DNA from: Kluyvera intermedia
GTDB taxonomy: Bacteria > Pseudomonadota > Gammaproteobacteria > Enterobacterales > Enterobacteriaceae
Direction of reading: 5' to 3'
NCBI RefSeq assembly: GCF_021440345.1
Contig: NZ_JAKCNS010000041.1
Coordinates: 37,225 to 101,224 of the forward strand
DNA: 64,000 nucleotides
How positions within the stretch are numbered: position 1 is the first letter of the stretch; every line of letters starts with the position of its first letter. The position numbers and the translations under genes are program-made. Positions 45,365 to 55,718 of the stretch are shown here, one piece after another. The notes beneath the pieces were generated by a model. It did no database searches. It saw only the letters and a program-made list of their open reading frames with translations, and had not been told where the DNA came from.

Positions 45365-45958
45365 ATGATCACCGTTGCCCTTATTGACGACCATCTTATC
45401 GTCCGCTCCGGCTTTGCGCAGCTGCTGGGGCTTGAGCCTGATTTACAGGTGATTGCTGAGTTTGGTTCCGGTCGTGAGGCGCTGGCGGGGCTGCCCGGGC
45501 GCGGCGTGCAGGTCTGCATCTGCGATATTTCGATGCCGGATATCTCCGGGCTTGAGCTTTTAGGCCAGCTGCCGAAAGGCATGGCGGTCATCATGCTCTC
45601 GGTTCACGACAGCCCGGCGCTGGTGGAACAGGCGCTGAACGCCGGTGCGCGCGGTTTTCTCTCTAAACGCTGTAGTCCGGACGAGCTGATCGCGGCGGTG
45701 CATACGGTCGCCACCGGCGGCTGCTATTTAACGCCGGATATCGCCGTCAAACTGGCCGCTGGACGCCAGGACCCGCTAACTAAGCGCGAACGGCAGGTGG
45801 CGGAAAAACTGGCGCAGGGGATGGCGGTGAAAGAGATTGCCGCCGAGCTGGGGCTGTCACCGAAAACGGTGCACGTACATCGCGCTAACCTGATGGAAAA
45901 GCTTAACGTCAGCAACGACGTTGAGCTGGCCCGCCGGATGTTCGACGGCTGGCAATGA
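45365..45958 (+). CDS. uhpA: Response regulator UhpA (NarL/FixJ family)
   Basis: The 197-residue response regulator has receiver aspartate D54 (CDISMPD) and a LuxR-type DNA-binding domain at about 139-190 ([20 protein letters not shown]). When phosphorylated by UhpB it activates uhpT, the hexose-phosphate transporter gene. It is one residue longer than E. coli UhpA. Its stop overlaps the uhpB start by four bases (ATGA), so the two are translationally coupled. Confidence 0.96.
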   Translation: MITVALIDDHLIVRSGFAQLLGLEPDLQVIAEFGSGREALAGLPGRGVQVCICDISMPDISGLELLGQLPKGMAVIMLSVHDSPALVEQALNAGARGFLSKRCSPDELIAAVHTVATGGCYLTPDIAVKLAAGRQDPLTKRERQVAEKLAQGMAVKEIAAELGLSPKTVHVHRANLMEKLNVSNDVELARRMFDGWQ

Positions 45959-47457
45959 AAACGCTCCTCTCCCGCTTCATCACCGTTATTGCCTGCTTTT
46001 TTATCTTCTCCGCCGCGTGGTTTTGCCTGTGGAGTATCAGCCTGCATCTGGTGGAACGGCCTGATTTAGCAGTGCTGCTCTTCCCGTTCGGCCTGCGTCT
46101 GGGGTTGATGCTGCAATGCCCGCGCGGTTACTGGCCGGTGTTGCTGGGGGCAGAATGGCTACTGCTGTTCTGGTTGGCGCAGGAAGTGGCGCTGACGCAT
46201 CTGCCAATATTGATGATCGGAAGTCTGCTGACGTTGCTGCCGGTAGCGCTCATTTCCCGCTATCGCCATCAGCGCGACTGGCGCACTCTGCTGTTACAAG
46301 GCGCTGCGCTTACCGCTGCCGCGCTGCTGCAATCGCTGCCGTGGCTGGGGCAGGGGGAAGAGGCGCTCAACGCGCTGCTGCTGACCCTTACCGGCGGGCT
46401 GACGCTGGCACCCATCTGCCTTGTCTTCTGGCACTATCTGACCAGCACCACCTGGCTGCCGCTAGGCCCGGCGGTGGTTTCCCAGCCGGTCAACTGGCGC
46501 GGGCGTCATCTGGTCTGGTACCTGCTGCTGTTTAGCGTCAGCCTGTGGCTCCAGCTTGGCCTGCCGAATGAACTGTCTCGCTTCACGCCGTTTTGTCTCG
46601 CCCTGCCGATCATTGCGCTTGCCTGGCACTACGGTTGGCAGGGGGCTCTGATTGCAACGCTGATGAACGCCATTGCGCTGATTGCCAGTCAGACCTGGCA
46701 CGATCACCCGGTGGATTTACTGCTCTCTCTGTTGGCGCAAAGCTTGACCGGGCTGCTGCTCGGGGCTGGGATTCAGCGTCTGCGCGAACTGAACCAATCG
46801 CTGCAAAATGAGCTGGCGCGTAACCATCGCCTGGCGGAACGGCTGCTGGAAACTGAAGAGAGCGTGCGCCGCGACGTGGCGCGTGAACTGCACGACGATA
46901 TCGGTCAGACCATCACCGCGATTCGTACTCAGGCAGGCATCGTGCAGCGCCTGGCGCCTGAAAATACTGGCGTGAAGCAAAGCGGGGCGCATATCGAACA
47001 GCTGTCGTTGGGAGTCTACGATTCGGTGCGCCGTCTGCTCGGCCGCTTACGCCCACGCCAGCTCGACGATCTGACGCTGGAACAGGCCATCCGTTCGCTG
47101 CTGCGTGAAATGGAGCTGGAGAGTTGTGGCATCGTCAGCCATCTCGACTGGCAGATAGACGAGTCTGCGCTCAGTGAAGGTTTGCGCGTCACGCTGTTCC
47201 GCGTCTGTCAGGAGGGGCTGAACAACATTGTGAAGCACGCCAGCGCCAGCGCCGTGACGCTACAGGGGTGGCAACAGGACGAACGGTTAATGCTGGTGAT
47301 TGAGGACGACGGTAGCGGTCTGCCGCCGGGCTCGAATCAACAAGGTTTTGGCCTCACCGGGATGCGCGAACGCGTGGCGGCGCTGGGTGGGTCGCTGACT
47401 ATTTCCTGCATGCACGGCACACGCGTCAGCGTGTCGCTGCCCCAGCGACACGCGTAA
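45955..47457 (+). CDS. uhpB: Sensor histidine kinase UhpB
   Basis: The 500-residue kinase begins with about eight membrane helices in a MASE1-like region (1-275). A HisKA_3 dimerisation domain follows with phospho-acceptor H313 in [11 protein letters not shown]. The ATPase domain at about 400-500 has the G box [11 protein letters not shown]. UhpB responds to external glucose 6-phosphate through the receptor UhpC and phosphorylates UhpA. It lies between uhpA (4-bp overlap) and uhpC (nine-base gap). Confidence 0.96.
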   Translation: MKTLLSRFITVIACFFIFSAAWFCLWSISLHLVERPDLAVLLFPFGLRLGLMLQCPRGYWPVLLGAEWLLLFWLAQEVALTHLPILMIGSLLTLLPVALISRYRHQRDWRTLLLQGAALTAAALLQSLPWLGQGEEALNALLLTLTGGLTLAPICLVFWHYLTSTTWLPLGPAVVSQPVNWRGRHLVWYLLLFSVSLWLQLGLPNELSRFTPFCLALPIIALAWHYGWQGALIATLMNAIALIASQTWHDHPVDLLLSLLAQSLTGLLLGAGIQRLRELNQSLQNELARNHRLAERLLETEESVRRDVARELHDDIGQTITAIRTQAGIVQRLAPENTGVKQSGAHIEQLSLGVYDSVRRLLGRLRPRQLDDLTLEQAIRSLLREMELESCGIVSHLDWQIDESALSEGLRVTLFRVCQEGLNNIVKHASASAVTLQGWQQDERLMLVIEDDGSGLPPGSNQQGFGLTGMRERVAALGGSLTISCMHGTRVSVSLPQRHA

Positions 47458-47466
47458 GGAGCATTG

Positions 47467-48786
47467 ATGCTGACCTTTTTTAAAGCCCCGGCTAATGCGC
47501 CGCTCATCACTGATAAACAGGAAGTCGATGCCCGTTACCGCTACTGGCGGCGGCATATCCTGTTGACCATCTGGCTCGGCTACGCGCTGTTCTATTTCAC
47601 CCGCAAAAGCTTTAACGCCGCGGTGCCGGAAATTCTCGCTAACGGCGTGCTGACCCGCAGCGATATTGGCCTGCTGGCGACGCTGTTTTACATCACCTAC
47701 GGGCTGTCGAAGTTTGTCTCCGGTATCGTCAGCGACCGCTCCAACGCCCGCTATTTTATGGGCATCGGCCTGATTGCTACCGGGGTGGTTAATATTCTGT
47801 TCGGCTTCTCCACCTCACTGTGGGCCTTCGCCGCGCTGTGGGCGCTGAACGCCTTCTTCCAGGGCTGGGGATCGCCGGTTTGTGCCCGTCTATTGACCAC
47901 GTGGTATTCACGTACCGAACGCGGCGGCTGGTGGGCGCTGTGGAACACGGCCCACAACGTCGGCGGGGCGCTGATCCCCATCGTGATGGGCGCGGCGGCG
48001 CTGCACTACGGCTGGCGCGCCGGGATGATGATGGCCGGCACGATGGCTATCGTGGTCGGCATTTTTCTGTGCTGGCGGCTTCGCGACCGACCGCAGGCTA
48101 TCGGCCTGCCGCCGATTGGCGACTGGCGGCATGACGAGCTGGAAATCGCCCAGCAGCAGGAAGGCGCCGGGCTGACTCGCCAAGAGATCCTCACTAAATA
48201 CGTGCTGTTTAATCCGTATATCTGGCTGCTTTCCCTGTGCTATGTGCTGGTGTACGTGGTGCGCGCGGCGATCAACGACTGGGGCAATTTGTATATGTCC
48301 GAGACGCTGGGCGTGGATCTGGTGACCGCCAATACCGCGGTGACCATGTTCGAGCTGGGTGGGTTTATCGGCGCTCTGGTGGCGGGCTGGGGATCGGACA
48401 AACTGTTTAACGGCAACCGTGGGCCGATGAACCTGATTTTTGCCGCCGGGATTTTGCTCTCGGTGGGCTCGCTATGGTTGATGCCGTTTGCCAGCTACGT
48501 AATGCAGGCGGCGTGCTTCTTCACCACCGGATTTTTCGTCTTTGGCCCGCAAATGCTGATTGGTATGGCGGCGGCAGAGTGTTCGCACAAAGAGGCGGCC
48601 GGTGCCGCTACCGGGTTTGTTGGGCTGTTCGCCTATCTTGGCGCATCGCTCTCCGGCTGGCCGCTGGCGAAGGTGATGGAAGTCTGGCACTGGACCGGCT
48701 TTTTCGTGGTGATCGCCATCGCGGCGGGGATTTCAGCCCTGCTGCTGCTGCCGTTCTTAAACGCTCAGGCGCCGCGCGAAGCGTGA
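47467..48786 (+). CDS. uhpC: Hexose-phosphate sensor protein UhpC
   Basis: Starting at the ATG of MLTFFKAPANAP, six bases after AAGGA, the product is 439 residues as in E. coli. A TTG one codon earlier is less likely. This MFS protein of the organophosphate:phosphate antiporter family is related to UhpT. It acts mainly as the receptor for external glucose 6-phosphate and signals to UhpB. The family signature GWGSPVCARLLTTWYSRTER is near 135-154. It is the last gene of the uhpABC transcript; uhpT has its own promoter. Confidence 0.96.
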   Translation: MLTFFKAPANAPLITDKQEVDARYRYWRRHILLTIWLGYALFYFTRKSFNAAVPEILANGVLTRSDIGLLATLFYITYGLSKFVSGIVSDRSNARYFMGIGLIATGVVNILFGFSTSLWAFAALWALNAFFQGWGSPVCARLLTTWYSRTERGGWWALWNTAHNVGGALIPIVMGAAALHYGWRAGMMMAGTMAIVVGIFLCWRLRDRPQAIGLPPIGDWRHDELEIAQQQEGAGLTRQEILTKYVLFNPYIWLLSLCYVLVYVVRAAINDWGNLYMSETLGVDLVTANTAVTMFELGGFIGALVAGWGSDKLFNGNRGPMNLIFAAGILLSVGSLWLMPFASYVMQAACFFTTGFFVFGPQMLIGMAAAECSHKEAAGAATGFVGLFAYLGASLSGWPLAKVMEVWHWTGFFVVIAIAAGISALLLLPFLNAQAPREA

Positions 48787-48932
48787 CCCGCCTCACCTTT
48801 CTACGTCGAATGACCTAAAACTAGGAAATTTTCCCGGTTTCACCTGGACGCTGTCTCAGGCATCTCTCCCGGCTGATTTTTACAATGCCTGCTATTCGCA
48901 GGTATAAAAATCAGCTCAGGAGTAACCCAATC
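48787..48932 (+). promoter_or_regulatory. uhpT promoter region with UhpA-responsive sequences
   Basis: A clear -10 box TACAAT lies at 48881-48886. The -35 position is poor, as expected for an activator-dependent promoter. The upstream block CACCTGGACGCTGTCTCAGG at 48841-48860 sits where UhpA binds in E. coli uhpT, and its sequence resembles that promoter. UhpA binding is inferred. Confidence 0.65.
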
Positions 48933-50324
48933 ATGCTGGCCTTCTTAAACCAGGTGCGTAAGCCGACCCTGGATCTGCCGCTCGATGTGCGGCGTAAAAT
49001 GTGGTTCAAGCCGTTCATGCAGTCCTATCTGGTAGTCTTCATCGGCTACCTGACCATGTACCTGATCCGCAAAAACTTCAACATCGCGCAGAACGACATG
49101 ATCTCCACCTACGGGCTGAGCATGACGCAGCTGGGGATGATTGGCCTGGGCTTCTCCATCACCTACGGCGTGGGTAAAACGCTGGTTTCCTACTACGCCG
49201 ACGGCAAAAACACCAAGCAGTTCCTGCCGTTCATGCTGATCCTCTCCGCCATCTGTATGCTTGGCTTCAGCGCCAGCATGGGCGCGGGTTCAACCAGCCT
49301 GTTCCTGATGATTGCCTTCTATGCGCTGAGCGGTTTCTTCCAGAGTACCGGCGGCTCGTGCAGCTACTCGACGATCACCAAATGGACGCCGCGCCGTAAG
49401 CGCGGTTCCTATCTCGGGATGTGGAATATTTCCCACAACCTCGGCGGTGCAGGTGCGGCGGGTGTGGCACTGTTTGGTGCCAACGTTCTGTTCGACGGCC
49501 ACGTTATCGGCATGTTTGTCTTCCCGTCGATTATTGCCCTGATTGTCGGCTTTATTGGCCTGCGCTACGGCAGCGATTCCCCGGAATCTTACGGCCTTGG
49601 CAAAGCGGAAGAGCTGTTTGGCGAAGAGATCAGCGAAGAGGACAAAGAGACCGAAGAAAACGAGATGACCAAGTGGCAGATCTTTGTTGAGTATGTGCTG
49701 AAAAACAAAGTTATCTGGCTGCTGTGCTTCTCCAACATCTTCCTGTACGTGGTGCGTATCGGCATCGATCAGTGGTCTACCGTCTATGCCTTCCAGGAGC
49801 TCAAGCTCTCCAAAGAAGTGGCGATTCAGGGCTTTACCCTGTTTGAAGTGGGTGCGCTGGTCGGCACGCTGCTGTGGGGCTGGCTCTCTGACCTGGCAAA
49901 CGGTCGCCGTGCGCTGGTGGCCTGCGTGGCGCTGGCGTTGATTATCGCCACCCTCGGCGTCTATCAGCACGCCAGCAACCAGTACGTTTACCTGGCATCG
50001 CTGTTCGCCCTCGGCTTCCTGGTGTTTGGTCCACAGCTGTTAATCGGCGTGGCGGCAGTCGGTTTTGTGCCGAAAAAAGCGATTGGCGCGGCAGACGGCA
50101 TTAAAGGCACCTTCGCTTACCTGATTGGCGACAGCTTCGCTAAGCTCGGCCTCGGGATGATTGCCGACGGTACGCCAGTCTTCGGCCTGACCGGCTGGGC
50201 GGGCACTTTCGCCGCGCTGGATGCTGCCGCTATCGGCTGTATCTGCCTGATGGCCGTGGTGGCGGTATTCGAAGAACGTAAAATTCGCCGCGAAAAGAAA
50301 ATTCAGCAGTTAAAAACCGCTTGA
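48933..50324 (+). CDS. uhpT: Hexose-6-phosphate:phosphate antiporter UhpT
   Basis: Starting at the ATG of [17 protein letters not shown] after CAGGAGT, the 463-residue product has the E. coli length. This 12-helix MFS antiporter exchanges internal phosphate for external glucose 6-phosphate and related sugars. It is also an entry route for fosfomycin. The family loop [20 protein letters not shown] is near 140-160. It has its own UhpA-controlled promoter and a terminator after the stop. No disruption is seen, so fosfomycin uptake by this route should be intact. Confidence 0.97.
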   Translation: MLAFLNQVRKPTLDLPLDVRRKMWFKPFMQSYLVVFIGYLTMYLIRKNFNIAQNDMISTYGLSMTQLGMIGLGFSITYGVGKTLVSYYADGKNTKQFLPFMLILSAICMLGFSASMGAGSTSLFLMIAFYALSGFFQSTGGSCSYSTITKWTPRRKRGSYLGMWNISHNLGGAGAAGVALFGANVLFDGHVIGMFVFPSIIALIVGFIGLRYGSDSPESYGLGKAEELFGEEISEEDKETEENEMTKWQIFVEYVLKNKVIWLLCFSNIFLYVVRIGIDQWSTVYAFQELKLSKEVAIQGFTLFEVGALVGTLLWGWLSDLANGRRALVACVALALIIATLGVYQHASNQYVYLASLFALGFLVFGPQLLIGVAAVGFVPKKAIGAADGIKGTFAYLIGDSFAKLGLGMIADGTPVFGLTGWAGTFAALDAAAIGCICLMAVVAVFEERKIRREKKIQQLKTA

Positions 50325-50344
50325 GTATGTAGGCAGTAATGTTT

Positions 50345-50371
50345 GCCCGGCCACTGCGCCGGGCTTTTTTT
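50345..50371 (+). terminator. Rho-independent terminator after uhpT
   Basis: GCCCGG (50345-50350) and CCGGGC (50359-50364) form a stem followed by seven T residues. The T run overlaps the end of the convergent LysR gene. Confidence 0.88.
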
Positions 50372-51287
50372 ATGCTTCGCGCTGGCTGGTTTCATGCAGC
50401 AGTTCACGCAACCACTGCTGCGCCGTGTCGCGGTGGCTGCGTTCGTGCCAGGCCATGCTTTTGGTGAACCCTGGGATCTCAACCGGTGGTTTCTGGACGC
50501 AAATCAACGCCGGTGAACGGGCCATTCGGCTGGGCACGACCGCGATCATTTCGCTCACCGCCAGCACCTCCGGTAGCACCAGGAAACTGCTGACCGACAA
50601 CCCAATACGCCGCTTGCGGCCCACTTTAGCCAGCGCATCGTCGGTGACACCCCAGAAACTTTCCCCTTCGTAGGAGACCAGAATATGCTCCAGCGAGCAG
50701 AAGCGGTCGAGCGTCAGCGGTCGTTGGGCGTCCGGATGTTCGGCGCGCAGCATGCAGACGTAGCGCTCCTCGTACAGCGTGCGGCTGTGTAGATCGCCAG
50801 GAGTGGTGTTGGGCGTGAGCAGCGCGAGATCGATCTTTCCCTGCTCAAACTGGCTGCTTAATCGCTCGGGTTCGACCGGAACCACCCGCACGCGGATACC
50901 CGGCGCTTGTACTTTCAGCGCGGCAATAAACGGCACCACCACCGCTTTTAAGGCGTAGTCGGTGGCGGCGAGAGTGAAAGTGAGTTCGGCGGTGCGCGGA
51001 TCAAATTCGGCGGGTTGAAGCAGCGCATTGATATCGCTCAGAATCTTTTTCACCGTCGGCGCGAGCTGCTGGGCGCGCAGCGTGGGCACCATGCCGTGCG
51101 GTGCGCGAATAAACAGCGGGTCATCGAAGTTATCCCGTAGACGGGTCAACATACCGCTGACGGCGGGCTGAGTGAGCGACAATCGCGCCGCCGCGCGCGT
51201 CACGCTGCGCTCATCCAGCAGTGCATCCAGCGTTTTCAGCAGGTTAAGGTCGAGCGTACGGATATCCGTTTTCATCCCCTGGTTCAC
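50370..51287 (-). CDS. LysR-family transcriptional regulator coupled to adeD
   Basis: The 305-residue LysR regulator has its helix-turn-helix at about 15-60 ([22 protein letters not shown]) and a NodD/PnbR-like effector domain. The start is a GTG overlapping the adeD stop by four bases, which suggests coupled translation. An ATG four codons later (51275) is an alternative but has no spaced Shine-Dalgarno. I do not recognise an E. coli counterpart at this site. Its operon position after adenine deaminase suggests a role in purine metabolism, which is inference only. Confidence 0.88.
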   Translation of the reverse strand: MNQGMKTDIRTLDLNLLKTLDALLDERSVTRAAARLSLTQPAVSGMLTRLRDNFDDPLFIRAPHGMVPTLRAQQLAPTVKKILSDINALLQPAEFDPRTAELTFTLAATDYALKAVVVPFIAALKVQAPGIRVRVVPVEPERLSSQFEQGKIDLALLTPNTTPGDLHSRTLYEERYVCMLRAEHPDAQRPLTLDRFCSLEHILVSYEGESFWGVTDDALAKVGRKRRIGLSVSSFLVLPEVLAVSEMIAVVPSRMARSPALICVQKPPVEIPGFTKSMAWHERSHRDTAQQWLRELLHETSQREA

Positions 51288-53077
51288 TCTCCGGTTGCGG
51301 TTTTCTGATGCGAGTCAGCGATCTCCTGAGCGGTAAATGTAAACGTTTCGCCGTCAAAAAGCCCCATGCTGGTGAGTTTTAATGCCGGGATAACCGGCAG
51401 CGAGAGAAACGCCATCTGGATAAACGGCTCATCCGGGAGCGAACCGCAAGCGCGGCCAGCGGCCTTCAAATCGTCGATTTTCGCCGCCAGCGTGTCGGCG
51501 GTGTCGGTGCTCATAAGGCCTGCAATGGGCAGCGGCAGGTGGCTTTGTACTTTGCCTTCGCGCACCACGCACTGCCCGCCACCATCGGCAATCACCTGAT
51601 TCACCGCCAGCGCCATCTCCTCGGCGCGACGACCGATCACCACAATATTATGGCTGTCATGGCTGACGGTCGAGGCCAGTGCGCCTTCGCGTAACCCAAA
51701 GTGGCCCAACAAACCACAGGCCGGAGGAAGCTGGTGACCATAGCGATCGAGCACCGCGATGTAGCAAATATCCTCACGTTCAAAGCCATTTTCCGTGTAC
51801 CGCGTGGATCCGGCGGGCGTCACCAGCTCGTTGGCAATCACTTCGATCACCCGGTAGCGCTTGCCTGGCGTGAAGTGCAGGGCGAAATCGCTCGCGGAAA
51901 CGGGCTGGCGGGCAATGGTGTTGCCATACGGTGGGGCCGTTTGCTCAAGCCGGGTGGGCTCCTGCGACTGTAGGGTGTCGGCATCAATAGGCTGACCTTT
52001 GATAAACACCTGCTGCACCGTCACGTTGTGGACATCGCTTAGCAGCACAATATCGGCCTGTTTTCCCGGTGCCACAAGGCCCAGATGATGCAGGCCGAAG
52101 TGGCGTGCGGCGGACCAGCTGGCGACGCGATAGGCCACGTGTGGCGGTACGTTATGCTGTAAAATGAGACGGCGAATCAGCGCGTCAATATGCCCTTCAT
52201 GGGCAATTTCCCACGGGTTACGATCGTCGGTACACAGCATGCACTGCGGGCTGTTGAAGGCGTTCAGCAGCGGAGCCAGCGCGTTGAGATTACGGGCGGC
52301 CGACCCTTCTCGCATCATCAGTGCCATCCCCAGCTCGAGTTTGCGTCGACCCTCTTCCAGCAGATAGCTTTCGTGGCAGTTTTCCACTCCGGCCGCGATG
52401 TAGGCGTTCAGCGCCTTACCGCCCAATCCCGGACAGTGGCCGTCGATCGTCAGGCGGCGAAAGGCGTCGATTTTATTGAGCTGAACGTCTTGTCCGGCGA
52501 CTACGCCGGGGTAGTCCATCATCTCCGCCAGCCCGGTGACTAACGGGTGATCGCGCCATTTCACCATTTTTTCGAGGGGAAAGTCCGCACCGTTTACATC
52601 GCAGCCCGCCAGCGCAGGCACGCAGGAGCTGACCTGCAGATACTGGTTTTGCATGGCCTGTTCGGCACAGCGGACGAACCAGGCAAACCCGGCTTCACCC
52701 ATGACGTTGACGATTTCATGCGGGTCGCAGATGACGGTGGTGAGCCCGCGCGGTAGCGTTGCGGTTTCAAACGTGACCGGCGTCATCATACTGGACTCAA
52801 TATGTAAATGGGCGTCGATAAAGCCGGGAACCGCCGTCGCGCCGTGCGCATCGACGCACTGCCGTGCGGGGGCATCAGTGTATTCGACGCCGATACCGGC
52901 AATATGTCTCCCCTTAATCACGATAGGGCCGGCGATATCACCGCCATTGATTAAATCAAGCAGCCGGACATTATCAATAATATAATCGGCAACGGCCTCG
53001 CCACGCGAAACGGCTAACAATTCCTGCTGTTCCTGGCGACTAATATAATGAAATTTATAGTTAATGGGATTATTCAT
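51284..53077 (-). CDS. adeD: Adenine deaminase AdeD
   Basis: The 597-residue cytoplasmic metallo-amidohydrolase converts adenine to hypoxanthine and ammonia, a salvage and nitrogen-release step. Metal-binding H90 and H92 lie in [10 protein letters not shown], and the C-terminal adenine deaminase domain contains [12 protein letters not shown] near 466-477. It is slightly longer than E. coli AdeD (588). It diverges from the adenine permease gene adeQ, which links uptake and deamination. In E. coli adeD is normally silenced by H-NS; the AT-rich region upstream of its start here would fit that. Confidence 0.94.
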   Translation of the reverse strand: MNNPINYKFHYISRQEQQELLAVSRGEAVADYIIDNVRLLDLINGGDIAGPIVIKGRHIAGIGVEYTDAPARQCVDAHGATAVPGFIDAHLHIESSMMTPVTFETATLPRGLTTVICDPHEIVNVMGEAGFAWFVRCAEQAMQNQYLQVSSCVPALAGCDVNGADFPLEKMVKWRDHPLVTGLAEMMDYPGVVAGQDVQLNKIDAFRRLTIDGHCPGLGGKALNAYIAAGVENCHESYLLEEGRRKLELGMALMMREGSAARNLNALAPLLNAFNSPQCMLCTDDRNPWEIAHEGHIDALIRRLILQHNVPPHVAYRVASWSAARHFGLHHLGLVAPGKQADIVLLSDVHNVTVQQVFIKGQPIDADTLQSQEPTRLEQTAPPYGNTIARQPVSASDFALHFTPGKRYRVIEVIANELVTPAGSTRYTENGFEREDICYIAVLDRYGHQLPPACGLLGHFGLREGALASTVSHDSHNIVVIGRRAEEMALAVNQVIADGGGQCVVREGKVQSHLPLPIAGLMSTDTADTLAAKIDDLKAAGRACGSLPDEPFIQMAFLSLPVIPALKLTSMGLFDGETFTFTAQEIADSHQKTATGE

Positions 53078-53172
53078 GTTTTTCTCATTTTGATTTTATC
53101 AATTTGATTCTTATTTATCGCTAAATATTTTTGGTAATTATTTTCAGTCTATCGACTAACGTACCTTGGCAA

Positions 53173-53188
53173 TGTGATTGCAATCACT
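53173..53188. promoter_or_regulatory. Candidate CRP site between adeD and adeQ
   Basis: TGTGATTGCAATCACT matches the CRP consensus TGTGA-n6-TCACA at nine of ten defined bases and is almost perfectly symmetrical. It lies 96 bp from the adeD start and 64 bp from the adeQ start, in an otherwise AT-rich region (53078-53251). Confidence 0.6.
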
Positions 53189-53251
53189 GAATCAAGGTTG
53201 GCAGATACTTTAAAAAGAGATGACATTATCTCTGAATAAATGGAAGAAAAA

Positions 53252-54586
53252 ATGAAAGGTCAGTTGGTTGATGATGTAGATAATAAATCAGGTCGTCTTG
53301 CCAGCTTATTTAAGCTTCATCAACATGGTACGACCGTGCGTACCGAAATGATTGCCGGAATGACAACTTTTTTAACCATGGTGTACATCGTGTTCGTTAA
53401 CCCTCAAATATTGGGCGCCGCGCAAATGGACCCCAAGGTGGTGTTTGTCACCACCTGCCTGATTGCCGGTATAGGCAGCATCGCAATGGGACTCATTGCT
53501 AACCTTCCCGTTGCTCTGGCACCGGCGATGGGCCTGAATGCCTTTTTCGCCTTCGTGGTGGTAGGAGCGGTCGGCGTCAGCTGGCAAACGGGGATGGGAG
53601 CTATATTCTGGGGAGCTGTCGGATTATTTTTACTGACGCTTTTTCGGATTCGTTACTGGATGATTTCAAATATCCCTGTCAATTTACGCGTCGGCATCAC
53701 CAGCGGCATTGGCTTATTTATTGCGCTGATGGGGTTAAAAAATGCTGGCGTCATTATCGCCAACAGCGATACGCTGGTCGCTATTGGTGACTTAAATTCT
53801 CATTCCGTACTACTTGGTATTTTAGGCTTCTTTATTATCGCCGTCCTGTCATCACGAAATTTCCATGCGGCGGTACTGGTTTCCATTGTGGTGACATCCT
53901 GCTGCGGGTTATTTTTCGGTGATGTTCATTTTAATGGCGTTTATTCTATTCCACCAAGTATTAGCGGCATGATCGGTGAGGTTGATTTACGCGGCGCGCT
54001 ATCGCTTGATCTGGCCGGGATTATTTTTTCTTTTATGCTGATCAATTTATTTGATTCATCAGGAACATTAATTGGCGTCACGGATAAAGCTGGGCTAATC
54101 GATAGTAATGGTAAATTCCCCGGCATGAATAGAGCGTTGTATGTCGATAGCCTCAGTTCAATCGCCGGGGCCTTTATCGGCACTTCTTCAGTCACCGCGT
54201 ATATTGAGAGCACTTCCGGCGTAGCGGTTGGCGGCCGTACGGGGCTGACGGCCATTGTGGTTGGCGTCTTGTTTTTACTGGTGATGTTTTTCTCGCCGCT
54301 AGTGGGGATGGTTCCCGCCTATGCCACGGCGGGGGCGCTGATTTTCGTCGGTGTGCTGATGACATCGAGCCTGGCGCGGGTCAACTGGGATGACTTGACC
54401 GAATCGGTGCCCGCGTTTATTACCACCGTAATGATGCCGTTTAGTTTCTCTATCACCGAAGGTATCGCGCTGGGCTTTATGTCGTACTGCATTATGAAAC
54501 TGTTTACCGGACGTTGGCGCGAGCTGAATCTGTGCGTGGTCGCGGTGGCAGTGTTATTTGCGCTGAAGATCACGCTGGTGGATTAG
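53252..54586 (+). CDS. adeQ: Adenine permease AdeQ (NCS2/AzgA family)
   Basis: Starting at the ATG of MKGQLVDDVDNKSGRL, the 444-residue product matches E. coli AdeQ residue for residue in length. An ATG four codons upstream (53240) lacks a ribosome binding site. The protein is a paralogue of AdeP at 1 kb, with the same PVALAPAMGLNAFFAF and NLFDSSGT segments. It imports adenine by proton symport. It diverges from adeD, and the shared promoter region holds a CRP-like site. It precedes yicN by 52 bases. Confidence 0.95.
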   Translation: MKGQLVDDVDNKSGRLASLFKLHQHGTTVRTEMIAGMTTFLTMVYIVFVNPQILGAAQMDPKVVFVTTCLIAGIGSIAMGLIANLPVALAPAMGLNAFFAFVVVGAVGVSWQTGMGAIFWGAVGLFLLTLFRIRYWMISNIPVNLRVGITSGIGLFIALMGLKNAGVIIANSDTLVAIGDLNSHSVLLGILGFFIIAVLSSRNFHAAVLVSIVVTSCCGLFFGDVHFNGVYSIPPSISGMIGEVDLRGALSLDLAGIIFSFMLINLFDSSGTLIGVTDKAGLIDSNGKFPGMNRALYVDSLSSIAGAFIGTSSVTAYIESTSGVAVGGRTGLTAIVVGVLFLLVMFFSPLVGMVPAYATAGALIFVGVLMTSSLARVNWDDLTESVPAFITTVMMPFSFSITEGIALGFMSYCIMKLFTGRWRELNLCVVAVAVLFALKITLVD

Positions 54587-54638
54587 TACAGGTGGGTGGT
54601 TTCCAGATATCATGGGCGCTAAAGAGACAGGAGAACTC

Positions 54639-55091
54639 ATGGTCTGGATTATGCTGGCCACATTGGTCGTGGTCTTTGTTGTCGGGTTTCGGATCCTCAC
54701 TTCCGGGCCGCGACGGGCGATTCGCCGTTTAAGTGAGCGATTGGCGATTACACCGGAGCCGGTAGAGTCGATGATTGACCAGCTGGGGAAGGTGCAGGGC
54801 GATGAGTATTTACGCTACCTGGAACGGCCAAATGAAGCGCATTTGCAGAATGCGGCGCAGGTATTGCTGATTTGGCAGGTGTGCATCGTCGACGGCAGTG
54901 AGCAAACGCTGGTGCGCTGGCACCGGCTGCTGCAAAAAGCCCGCCTGGCGGCGCCGATAACCGACGCCCAGATACGTCTGGCGATGAGCTTTATGCGTGA
55001 GCTGGAGCCGGATTTCAATGAGCTGAACGCGTTCCAGCATCGCTATAACGCATTGTTCCACGAAGAAAATGGCGTCCACTGGCTGCACTGA
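54639..55091 (+). CDS. yicN: Uncharacterised protein YicN (DUF1198)
   Basis: Starting at MVWIMLATLVVVFVVGF, five bases after AGGAG, the product is 150 residues as in E. coli YicN. One N-terminal membrane helix (about 2-19) is followed by a basic patch (GPRRAIRRLSERL). The cytoplasmic domain has the conserved NAAQVLLIWQVCIVDGSEQ stretch. The protein ends in GVHWLH, as in E. coli. Its function is unknown. It lies 52 bases after adeQ and may be read through from it. Confidence 0.92.
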   Translation: MVWIMLATLVVVFVVGFRILTSGPRRAIRRLSERLAITPEPVESMIDQLGKVQGDEYLRYLERPNEAHLQNAAQVLLIWQVCIVDGSEQTLVRWHRLLQKARLAAPITDAQIRLAMSFMRELEPDFNELNAFQHRYNALFHEENGVHWLH

Positions 55092-55117
55092 TATCACTCT
55101 GTGTGATGTTGATTATT

Positions 55118-55123
55118 TATAAT
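55118..55123 (+). promoter_or_regulatory. Candidate -10 box of the SRPBCC gene
   Basis: TATAAT is a perfect sigma-70 -10 hexamer. The -35 position is weak. A transcript starting near 55130 would carry the 13-bp hairpin at 55153-55196 in its leader. Confidence 0.4.
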
Positions 55124-55152
55124 GGTGATTATATTTATATCACTCGCGGATG

Positions 55153-55196
55153 CATGATGAACCTCATCAACAATATGACTCACGAGGTTCATCATG
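55153..55196. promoter_or_regulatory. Perfect 13-bp inverted repeat covering the Shine-Dalgarno and start codon of the SRPBCC gene
   Basis: CATGATGAACCTC (55153-55165) is the exact reverse complement of GAGGTTCATCATG (55184-55196), with an 18-base loop. The right arm contains the Shine-Dalgarno GAGG (55184-55187) and the whole ATG (55194-55196). In RNA this would hide the translation start. In DNA it could equally be a repressor operator. Confidence 0.75.
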
Positions 55197-55718
55197 AAAC
55201 AGTCCATGCAACAAAGCGCCATTGTCTGGCCAGAAGCGTATCTGCCGGGCACCACCGACAACTTTGCCTCCAATGAAATCATCGTTAGCGGCCTGACGGC
55301 CAAACAGATCTGGGCGCAGCTTGATGACACCACGCGGTGGCCTACCTATTACAGCAACGTCGCTGATATTCACTTCCACGATGGCAGCGGCCCGCGACTC
55401 AGCGCCAACGCCCGTTTCCGTTTTTCCACCTTCGGTTTCCCGATTGAAGCGCAAATCACGGAATATGTGCCGCCGGTTGATGGCCTGGCCGCGCGTATCG
55501 CGTGGCACGGTTGGGCTGAAGGCGATGCCACCACGCGTCTCGACGTGATTCACGCCTGGCTGTTTGAAGATTTACCGGGCGGCCGCGTGCGTATCCTGAC
55601 CCAGGAATCACAGATTGGCGTTCCGGCGCAGGAGCTGGCGCGTACTCTGCCGAATCCGATGATTAACGGCCATCAGGAGTGGATTAGCGGTCTGGTCAAA
55701 TCGGCGCGCGGTGAATGA
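55194..55718 (+). CDS. SRPBCC/polyketide-cyclase-like family protein
   Basis: The 174-residue soluble protein has an SRPBCC (START-like) ligand-binding fold. The pattern IIVSGLTAKQIWAQLDDTTR, then TYYSNVADI, then a beta-rich middle and a C-terminal long helix is typical. No signal peptide or membrane helix is seen. It is not recognised as an E. coli K-12 gene. Such proteins bind or transform small hydrophobic molecules; no substrate can be named. Its start codon and ribosome binding site lie in the right arm of a 13-bp hairpin, which points to tight control. Confidence 0.85.
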   Translation: MKQSMQQSAIVWPEAYLPGTTDNFASNEIIVSGLTAKQIWAQLDDTTRWPTYYSNVADIHFHDGSGPRLSANARFRFSTFGFPIEAQITEYVPPVDGLAARIAWHGWAEGDATTRLDVIHAWLFEDLPGGRVRILTQESQIGVPAQELARTLPNPMINGHQEWISGLVKSARGE

